From positions 1 to 17,912 of the forward strand of contig RBNI01002639.1 in NCBI GenBank assembly GCA_003990745.1: a stretch of 17,912 nt of DNA. Reading direction: 5' to 3'. The position numbers and the translations under genes were made by a program. This DNA is from Jimgerdemannia flammicorona. Taxonomy: Eukaryota > Mucoromycota > Endogonomycetes > Endogonales > Endogonaceae. Below are positions 11,246 through 17,912 of the stretch, one piece after another; the first letter of the stretch is position 1; each line of letters begins with the position of its first letter. Under the pieces are notes generated by a model that was not told where the DNA came from, did not search any database, and worked only from the letters and a program-made list of their open reading frames with translations.

Positions 11246-11336
11246 ATTATTAGTATCTTTTCTCTAAAAACAATGTTAAAAGTGTTGTCAGAAGTTTGTA
11301 TAACTCAAATTATACTGAAGAAAGGTGTCTCTAAGT
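11246..11336 (-). promoter_or_regulatory. 5' leader of LINE copy B
   Basis: Sense ACACCTTTCTTCAGTATAAT matches copy D leader sequence around 12163-12184 (CATCTTTCTCCAGTATCATT), allowing C-to-T change. This shows that copy B is 5'-complete or nearly so. It ends at the divergent join with copy C near 11332-11336. As in copies A and D, it is a likely but unproven internal promoter. Confidence 0.5.
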
Positions 11337-12165
11337 TGTGGTATCTAGGGTATTACTTGGACTTCTTAATATAGATAGTTAAGAGACTATTGAAGATAGT
11401 CAGGTTATAGATCTAGGCAGGATAGTAGAGTCAGATTAGATGGAAGGTGATGGTATTGCTAGTAAACTAGAGAGAGCTGGGTCTGATAGACTTTACTAAG
11501 CATTTATACTACTTGAGGGTATGGTGGCTAAAGAGAGCTAGTAAGTTGAGAGATTAAGAGTAGGTACTTCTTATATAAAGAGTATAGAAAGTATAGTTCT
11601 TGTCTATGGCACTCTGATAACTTATTCTCTCTGGTAGCACTAGAGGGGAGCTAAAGATATACTATAGGGAATTCTGGTGGGATATAGTTGATGGTACTTA
11701 ACAAATTGGTCTCTAGTAGTGGAGTGAGAAGAGAGAAGAGGACTGGGAACTCAGAATGTGGAGGTGAGACTATCTTCTGTTGGGAGGCATATCAGTAGAT
11801 GATTTTAGTTTAGAGAATAATATGGAATATCTTCAAGAGTATGAGAGAGATTTATGATCAGAGATCTGATAGGAGATAGGGATTGGTGAAGAGTAGGACT
11901 AGAATAGAGTTTGGTCTTAGAGCAAGCAGGTAGTGAGATAGATTTCCCTCAAGTTTTAGGTAATATAGTAGAGGTTTTTGAGTGATTAACTATTGGATGA
12001 ATTCTGACTATTTGAGTTAGGCTTGCTAGATATTAGCTATATATATTTGAGGATAGTCAGTAGTTGGTACTTAGAGTACAAGTTGCAAGATGAGAATGAT
12101 TATTGTTGGACCTCTTGAATGATTGGTAGCAGAGATGAGAACCTAAAGAGAGACTCTATAGGAGC
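11332..12165 (+). mobile_element. LINE copy C, ORF2 3'-part fragment, heavily decayed
   Basis: About 830 nt on the plus strand homologous to the ORF2 C-terminal third. It opens with KLWYLGYYLDF (11332-11366), matching KLWYLGYHLDF of copy A near 1265, so it is truncated at its 5' side at about codon 819. It then runs through the post-polymerase region and the knuckle region to about codon 1165, with a last good match around GGTAGCAGAGATGAGAACCT (12125-12144). The right boundary with the leader of copy D is fuzzy (12130-12170). It is closest in character to copy B: TA-rich, stop-rich and without CpG. It lacks the final 50 or so codons and the 3' UTR, as copy B does. Confidence 0.82.
11332..12165 (+). 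pseudogene. Partial LINE ORF2 (C-terminal third), copy C
   Basis: Translated frames give VVKRLLKIV-type sequence after KLWYLGYYLDF, then a stretch matching the region FPKRLLCLRAWWMKRASEL of copy A (near 11500-11550), all interrupted by TAG, TAA and TGA. No catalytic motif is included: the fragment begins after the reverse transcriptase palm. It has no coding capacity. Confidence 0.75.
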
Positions 12166-12246
12166 ATCTTTCTCCAGTATCATTCAGGTTACACAACCTT
12201 TGGAAGGTACTCATGGCATCGTTTTTGGAGTAAAGAGACTAATAAC
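12166..12246 (+). promoter_or_regulatory. 5' leader of LINE copy D
   Basis: CCAGTATCATTCAGGTTACA (12174-12193) corresponds to CCAGTACCATTCGGGTGACA in the leader of copy A. The first CpG after the CpG-free block is at 12220-12221, inside this leader. A promoter role is inferred from the class only. Confidence 0.5.
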
Positions 12247-14268
12247 ATGGCAATCAACAGGTAATCTGAGGTGCATACTGGGCAGGGTGGCCCAAGCACT
12301 TTCGAATAGCAGCAAGTTGGGAGGGGTCCAGGTCTGGGGGGGGGTATGAGGGAGCTGCTGGTGGGAGGACAAGGAAGGGGTGGAGGTGCTGGTGGAGGAT
12401 AAGGGTCTGAGAGGGTGAGCTTTGCAGAGATGGTGAAGGGAAGGTGGCAGGCATCAGGGCTGGAGGGCTGGCTGAGGAGGGGCAAGGAGACTGAGAAGAG
12501 GGCAGTGTGTGGGGGAGTAGCCCTTGGAAGGGGGGACAGTGGAAATGGGGGAGTAGCGACTGGGGGGAGTGTGACTGCTGATAGCAATGGGACTGCCAAT
12601 CTGGAAAAAAATCCAGATGTGATGGCTGGTGGTGAGGCTGAGCAGCTGGGGCTTGAAAGACAAGGGGATTTGGTGGATGGCATGACAGATCTGGCGGTGG
12701 CCCCATTACTCAAAAAATTGATCTCAGCATTTGTAGTTATACTGTGCTTCCAGGGCTTAGCAGTGATAGTAAAAATGGTGCTGGGGCTTATCGCTAAGCA
12801 GGTGGCAGAAGCCACATCAGTGAAGTTTCTGAAGAGAATGGAGGGTGTAGAGATGGGTTTTGAGGAGGCTGAGCTACTGGAGGAGGCACTGAAGGTTGGG
12901 TTAGTGGTTGGAGAGGTATGTATCCTGATGGCAAGGTGTCTGAAATGGGATCCAAGGGTGGTCCAACTGCTGGTGAAAGGAGTGCCCACAGTGATGGCAA
13001 TGGAGATGAGAAAGAGAGTTGAGGATGTCATGGCGGAGTATAGAGAGGTGGTAGATATCAGATTCAGGGTCTGGGAAGGGATCTTGCTCAAGACTGGGGA
13101 CGTGGATGTGAGGATTTGGCTGGTGGGGAAAGAAGCTACTGGGAAGGTGAGAGACTGGCCTTTGGTGATGGTTTGGAGAGTAATCTTATGCAAAGTGGCA
13201 AAGGTGAAAGGAAGTGAGGAGGAGGAAGAGGATTTATTAGAAGTGCTGGAAGAACTGAATGGTGCTGTGGAGTGGCAAACAAAGGCTTGGAAGGCTTTTG
13301 TAGATTTGATGCACCTAGAGGTGGTGGATGGAAAGAGGATTCGAGTGGACAAGATATAGTGAGAAAGGGCTCAGGGGCAGAAGAGACAGAAGGATCTGCT
13401 GGCTAAAATAGGGGGCGGACCACAGGAGGATGGGAGTAAGATGACAAGTGTGGAAGGGGCCAAAGCAAGTATCTGGGCTAGCGAGAGGAGAGGGAATGCT
13501 GGAGAGGAGTCAGGGAAGGCAAAGGAGGTGAAGACTATTGACCCATACACTGATGGCACCTTAGAGGTTTGAGATGAGGTCTGGGAGAATTCCCCCACTC
13601 CTTCTCCTCTTATCAGGTGAGGCCCAGCTTCCAGAAACAAGACTGGAGAGGATGTAATGATGCTGGGGACCCATTAGGTGAAATTCAGCATTCCAGAGGT
13701 GATGAACGGGGGTCATGTGGTGGCAGCCAGGGAGGAGGAACTGGTGGACATCCCAGAGGTGTGGGATGAGGCTGCGAGTGCTGGAGCTGACACCACAATG
13801 CTGGATGGAGGGAGGCCAGTGACCCCTGGAGGGAAGGAGGTGGGGAACCTACTTTGGATGTGCAGGATGATGAATAACCTGGTGGCAGAAGAGCTGGGGG
13901 AGGTGGACTTAGTGATGGGTGATGAGCACTGGGCATGGATTTTGCAGGAAGAGGGAGTGGTGATAGCACTAAAGACAGAAATTCTCACAGTGTATCTGGA
14001 GGAGGAAGGGTATGAGGTGGACAAGGAGCAGGAGGCAGAGATGGCAGTTATCACTGGAGAGAGAGCTGAGTACTGTTGGAACAAGCATCATGGATTGCAG
14101 CTTTGGCAGAAGGCTTGCATTGAGTATAGAGAAGAGTTTGAGGAGAAGGCGGATGGGGAGATGAATGAGCTGTTGGCTGGATTGGAGGCTCAGAGGGCTG
14201 AAGAGGAGGAGGTGATAGCAGAACATAATATGGATACAGCATAGGAGGAGATGAGCATGGAGCAGTAG
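12247..14268 (+). pseudogene. LINE ORF1 (acidic, gag-like role), copy D, nonsense-damaged
   Basis: A single frame of 674 codons from ATG 12247 to TAG 14266-14268, with no net frameshift. Internal stops lie at 12262, 12307, 12400, 13357, 13360, 13570, 13618, 13675 and 14242. A long stretch without stops (12415-13356) shows the layout best: MSFAEMVK block, Gly-rich linker, NLEKNPDV, then a conserved core with CFQGLAV, MVLGL, TSVKFLKRMEGVEMGFEE, MARCLKWDPRVV, DVMAEYREVVDI, TGDVDVR, ATGKVRDWP and KGSEEEEEDLLEVLEEL. The C-terminal part (13678-14241) is acidic and probably coiled-coil, with many Glu and QR/AEEEE stretches. No CCHC knuckle is seen. The start follows the alignment with copy A (MASN versus MAIN); GTG at 12415 is only where the frame opens after a stop. 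RNA binding is inferred from position. Confidence 0.86.
12599..12618. repeat. Short inverted repeat around an A tract in ORF1, copy D
   Basis: ATCTGGA (12599-12605), A6, TCCAGAT (12612-12618). Perfect 7-bp arms, at the same place in the ORF1 reading frame as in copy A. It could simply reflect conservation of the encoded NLEKNPD residues. Confidence 0.6.
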
Positions 14269-14298
14269 AGATCGACTGATAACAAATCATATTTCATT
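14269..14298 (+). other. ORF1-ORF2 spacer, copy D
   Basis: 30 nt, a multiple of three, so ORF1 and ORF2 share one frame and only the TAG at 14266-14268 lies between ORF1 and the ORF2 ATG at 14299 once the internal damage stop at 14242 is set aside. The spacer has no further in-frame stop, unlike that of copy A. Confidence 0.75.
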
Positions 14299-17200
14299 AT
14301 GAACAGTACAACCAACATTTTTTCTTTGAATGTGAATGGGCTACGGGGAGCTGTTAGACATAGGAACATTTTTATTTGGCTGAAGGGATTGGAGGCCAAT
14401 CTCTTCCTCTTGCAGAATGTCAAGTGTGAGGATAATTCTGATAGAATGGAATGGACAAAGGGAATGGGGTAGTATGGTGATTTGGAATAGCAAGGTCAGG
14501 ATTCTGGTTCAGAAAGGCAGAGGGGAGATAAGAGATGTGAGGAGCTGGGGGGAGAGACTGGTCTGGGGAGAGTGGATTCATGCAGGCTGGGAGCCAGTTA
14601 CAGTTGACTCCTATTACTATCCTACTGTACAGGGGGAGCAGGTAGATTGGGTGAAGGGTCTTCAGAAGAGTGAGATCCTTGCAGAGGCTGGGGTGGATAT
14701 GCTTGGGAGAGATTTCAATATGGTCTGGGATATACAGATGGATAGAACTGATAGAGGATGGGGTGTGGAGAGCAGGAGTGGGGGGCTGGTGATGTGGGAG
14801 AAAGTTGAAAGACTAGGAGCACTGATAGATACTGGTAGGAAGTACAGGGGAGATAGGAGGGTATATATGCATTGGGCTGGAGGCCTGGGGACAAGGATTG
14901 ACTGGATTCTGATGGCCAACTATTGGGGCTGAGATGTTTGGAAGTCGCTGGAGGTAGAATGGTGTCTATGGTCGGATCACTGGGGCCTTTTGGGACAGGG
15001 GTGCTTTGGGGGAAGTAGAGATGGGCCTGGACATTGGTACCTAAATTCCTCCTTGTTAGATGATGAGTTCCAGTAGGAGGAGTGGGCTAAAGACATTCAG
15101 CTGAGGGTGGAGAAATGGTGGCAGGAAGGGGCCTCAATTGGGGTTCAGTAGATGAGGATGAAAGAGATGGCCAGGATGTTCTGGAGCGAGGCTGACAGAG
15201 AGGCAGGGAAGCAGTGAAGGCAGAGAGTGCATTGGGCTTCTACTAGATTGGCTAGGCTCCTGGAGGAGTGGGCAAGACTGGCAATAGTAGAGGGAGAAGA
15301 GGATTGGAGAATAATGAGGGCAAAGATAGAAGTTGGGGAACTACAACAGGTGCTGCAGGAAGAGAAAGAGGCAAGGGTACAAGGCCTGGTGGTATGGCTT
15401 CATTGGTAGGGGCTGGAGGAAGGGGAGAGGCCTTCCAAGTTTCTCATGAGGACCCTTAGGGCAAGAAGAGTACAGCAGTGGTGGGAAGGGGTACTTGACT
15501 TGGATGGTGTATTAGTGCATAGTGTACAGGATATCCTTGGATCGCTGAAGGAGCAATGGAGTGGATTGTGGAGTGAGGAGGAGAGTGGGGTAGATGCTAA
15601 TACTATTGACCAAACATTAGAGGATTGGCACCCACCACAAGTTAAAGGGCTAGGTGACCTGGTGATGCCTGTAAAGGAGGATGAGATTCACCAGATTCTT
15701 GCCATGACAGCCTCAGGTACAGCACCTGGGGAGGATGGCCTACCCTGGGACTTCTGGAAGCGAATGGTTAGAGTCCCAGGGGTAATGGGAGAGCTGATGG
15801 TACTGTGTGACTTTATATTACAGATAGAGAGATGGGTGGGGGAGCAGGATCTTGGGCTAGTGATGCTGCTTTATAAGAACAAAGGAAGGCAAGAGGATTG
15901 GAAGAACTGGCAGCCAATAATGTTGCTAGATATGGACAGAAAGTTAGTAACTAAGGTGGTGGTCATAAGACTACAGAAGATAGTCTAGCAAATTGTAGGT
16001 GTTGAGCAGAGAGGATTTGTGGGTGGTCGGCTCATTAGAGATGGCACAGCCTGGGTACATGGAGTTATTGAAGGAGCTAGAGCCTGTGGACTAGATGGGT
16101 GGCTTGTCTTCTTGGACCAGGAGAAGGCTTATGACTGGGTGCGATGAGTCTGACTGGTGAAAGTATTCGATAGAATTGGGGTTTCAGTCTAATTTCAGTC
16201 AGCAATGGTCAGCCTACTGGAAGGGAGTAGGGCTGCACTCATGTGTAATGGGCATAGAGGGATAGCATTCCCTCTGGGTAGGGGGGTGCCCCAGGGAGAC
16301 CCACTGTCCTCCATTTTGTATGCTCTTTCCTTGGAACCCCTGATGGATAGAATTTGGCAGAGGATAGTGGAGCTCTCTATCTATGGCATTGGCTGGAAAG
16401 TTGGGGCCTTTGCAGATGATATAGTGGTTAGTTTGGGATTGATTATGGATGTCGAGGAGCTCAAAAAGACAGTAGAGTAGTATGAGGAGAACTCTGGGGC
16501 AAAGCTGAATTGGCATAAGTATGAAACAATGGTGCTGGGCAATGGCCTGGTGAGAGGAGAAGTTATTGGAACAATTGTTCCCACTGGTGAGGCAGTGCAG
16601 TACTTGGGCATCTATCTGTCAGTCTATGGGTCAGTTCTGCTCAGGCTGTAGTGGGAATGGCGAATTGGAATTTGGGAGGAGGACCTGCGGGGTTGGGGGG
16701 GAAGACACTTTTCTCTGGTGAGAAGGATCTCAATTTTAAATATATACTGGTTGCTGAAGCTGTGGTATTTGGCTTATCATCTGGACTTCCTAGCCTGGGT
16801 GGTGAAGAGATTGGTGAAGGTGGTCAAGAGATGGATTTCAGCTGGTAGACGGAGTCAGATCAGTTGGGAGACCTTGTCCCTACCAGTGGCAAGAGGTGGT
16901 CTTGGGATGGTGGACTTTCCCAAATAACTACACTGCTTGAGGACATAGTGACTTAAGAGAGCAGTGGAGTTGCAAGGAGGGGGTTGGGTTCCCCTGCTGT
17001 AGAAGGTCTGAGAGAGGTGATCATCACCAAGAGGCTCGACAGGTAATCTTCTCTCATTGGTTGGACTTCAGAATACTGTACAATTGTGATATAAAGGTTT
17101 CTGGTGGGGGATAGTGGAGGGAGCACACCACATTGGTATTTGCTGGTAGGAGAATAAGGGGGAGGAGACTTGGAACCCAGTGATGTGGAGATGGGATGAT

Positions 17201-17912
17201 ATACTACTAGGCAGTGTGCCTTTACTTGAGTTCAACGTTGGTGATGGAATCGAATGCCAAAGGGGATCAGGCCAGGATCTGTAGTCTAGCAGTTGGCAAG
17301 GAGCTGGAATTGGAGAGGAGTGAGACTGGCATGGTGTTTGGACCTGGAGTGCTGCAGTGTAAAAATAGATACCACTGAAGTACTGGGTGGTCTGGTGACG
17401 TATGCTAAGGAGGAATGTGATACTCAACTTCTACTCAGGGCACCTTATTATAGGGGGTTGCTTCGACTGTGAGGAGTGCCATAATGTAGAGCAGAAAGGG
17501 AGTTTTGTATAGACACCAGAATATTGGCTAGGAGAGTGTGAGGTGTTGGGAGATTTTTGATAGGCCATCGGGGGCCACTTAGGGGTAAGGTGTAGGGGAG
17601 ATGACGTATGAGAGAGGTGGGAGGACCTGAGAGATCGATTGGTAGGAGGGGTAGGAAAGGAGTAGATTACCTTAGGCTGGGCATTGGCTATTTGGGTTGA
17701 GATGACCAGTCACTGGCTATTTGTTTTTGAAGATGAGAGGCAACAGAGCTTGGGGAGCTGGTTATCATGGTAGCAGAGCCTTATAGAGGACACCTTGACA
17801 GGCTGGTGGCTTGGTTGGGGGCTGCAGGGGGGTTGGAGGTGCCACTTGGTGGAGAAAATCTGTGGTCAGAGTGGTGGGAGAGTTGGAGTCATGGGTGAGA
17901 GGGTGATTTTTA
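14299..17912 (+). pseudogene. LINE ORF2 (endonuclease / reverse transcriptase / zinc knuckle), copy D, partial and broken
   Basis: Starts MNSTTNIFSLNVNGLRG at 14299. An extra G in the AAAGGG run near 14458-14463 shifts the frame by +1 within the endonuclease; from there one frame runs to the window end. The endonuclease keeps GRDFNMV, TRIDWIL and SDHWG (His at 14978-14980), but the usual active-site Glu position reads LLQN. The polymerase has QRGFVGG, FLDQEKAYDWV, RGVPQGD and FADD (16409-16420), then QYLGIY. The C-terminal knuckle is at 17468-17539, with its His changed to Tyr. Stops include 14930, 15074, 15149, 15215, 15407, 15986, 16145, 16151, 16190, 16478, 16649, 16925, 16946 and 16949, with more after that. 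The pair at 16946-16951 stands where copy A has Trp-Trp (AWWMKRA versus T**LKRA). The 3' end is outside the window. Confidence 0.92.

Larger units (their letters stand above)
5763..11336 (-). mobile_element. LINE copy B, heavily decayed, 3'-truncated
   Basis: Same two-ORF element as A, same orientation, upstream of A in the sense direction. Its 5' leader is present (to about 11336, where a head-to-head join with copy C occurs). Homology at the 3' side ends near sense GGAAGCTGGTAG, about ORF2 codon 1165, followed by A7 (5769-5763) and then the leader of A. The last 50 or so ORF2 codons and the 3' UTR are missing. The sequence is TA-rich, has many stops and several indels, and by eye holds no CpG. 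Either A inserted into B (then the rest of B lies left of the window) or B was truncated; the window cannot decide. Whether the A7 run belongs to B, to A or to the junction is uncertain. Confidence 0.88.
5730..12219. other. CpG-free segment covering LINE copies B and C
   Basis: Reading every line, I find no CG dinucleotide between the one at 5728-5729 and the one at 12220-12221, about 6.49 kb. TpA is very common throughout. The segment starts and ends within about 60 bases of the element boundaries A/B and C/D, so the CpG state follows the individual copies. The count is by eye. Confidence 0.85.
12166..17912 (+). mobile_element. LINE copy D, near full-length, cut by the right window edge
   Basis: Same element as A, on the plus strand: leader (about 12166-12246), ORF1 (12247-14268), 30-nt spacer, ORF2 (14299 to beyond 17912). 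Aligned to copy A, the window ends roughly 18 codons before the ORF2 stop, so the 3' UTR and tail lie just outside. Protein similarity to copy A is high in the polymerase (RGVPQGD, FADD and YLGIY blocks all shared), but the two clearly differ, so they are separate family members or an old duplicate pair. It keeps dozens of CpG, unlike its neighbour copy C. It is inactive through many in-frame stops and one +1 frameshift. Confidence 0.92.

Noticed and set aside
11332..12165. Copies B and C as one twin-primed LINE with an inverted 5' part
   Set aside because: Twin priming gives non-overlapping segments. Copy B already contains the ORF2 region present in C (both reach about codon 1165), so they are two separate copies.
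12599..12618. A7 tract as a programmed -1 frameshift site
   Set aside because: In copy D the ORF1 frame runs straight through the tract, and the frame change in copy A lies upstream of it, so no frameshift is needed here.
12189..13352. 387-codon open frame on the minus strand across ORF1 of copy D
   Set aside because: It is antisense to a frame with clear homology to ORF1 of copies A and B, is Ser/Pro/Thr-rich as expected from the complement of a purine-rich gene, and is not kept as a protein in the other copies.
1..17912. Host genes, tRNA, rRNA, CRISPR array, or a bacterial or viral defence system
   Set aside because: All segments align to one of four LINE copies; no regularly spaced repeats, tRNA-like folds or non-LINE protein families were seen on either strand.

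Overview
The window is repetitive DNA of eukaryotic type. All 17.9 kb can be accounted for by four copies of one two-ORF non-LTR retrotransposon (LINE) family, and I see no host gene, rRNA or tRNA. ORF1 is an acidic protein with no zinc knuckle that I can see. ORF2 (about 1,217 codons) has an APE-type endonuclease, a reverse transcriptase with an FADD active site, and a C-terminal C-x2-C-x14-H-x4-C knuckle. A filamentous fungus with RIP-like or methylation-linked C-to-T mutation is my best guess for the host, from the LINE type and the decay pattern. The species cannot be told from this window.

Layout, left to right. Copy A (about 1-5762, minus strand) has its poly(A) tail as the first six bases and is complete apart from nonsense codons and one frameshift. 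Copy B (about 5763-11336, minus) has an intact 5' end, is cut off near ORF2 codon 1165, and is heavily degraded and TA-rich. Copy C (about 11332-12165, plus) is a degraded ORF2 fragment starting head-to-head with B. Copy D (about 12166-17912, plus) is better preserved and runs off the right edge shortly before its ORF2 stop. The layout is therefore A<- B<- | C-> D->, roughly mirror symmetric about 11.33 kb. A and D lie downstream of B and C, each beginning where its neighbour breaks off, close to the same ORF2 codon.

All copies are dead. In A and D most ORF2 damage is single in-frame stops where the sister copy has Trp, Gln or Arg, plus His-to-Tyr and Asp-to-Asn changes at catalytic sites: the pattern of C-to-T (or G-to-A) change. 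In B and C this has gone much further: by eye there is no CpG at all between 5730 and 12219 (about 6.5 kb), while A and D keep dozens. The two older inner copies were thus mutated to CpG exhaustion, and the outer ones look younger or less exposed.

No previously undescribed gene system is evident. The points worth a second look are the mirror layout with matching junctions, the sharp-edged CpG desert, the same-frame ORF1/ORF2 arrangement, the non-canonical endonuclease Glu position and the unrecognised ORF1 core domain.
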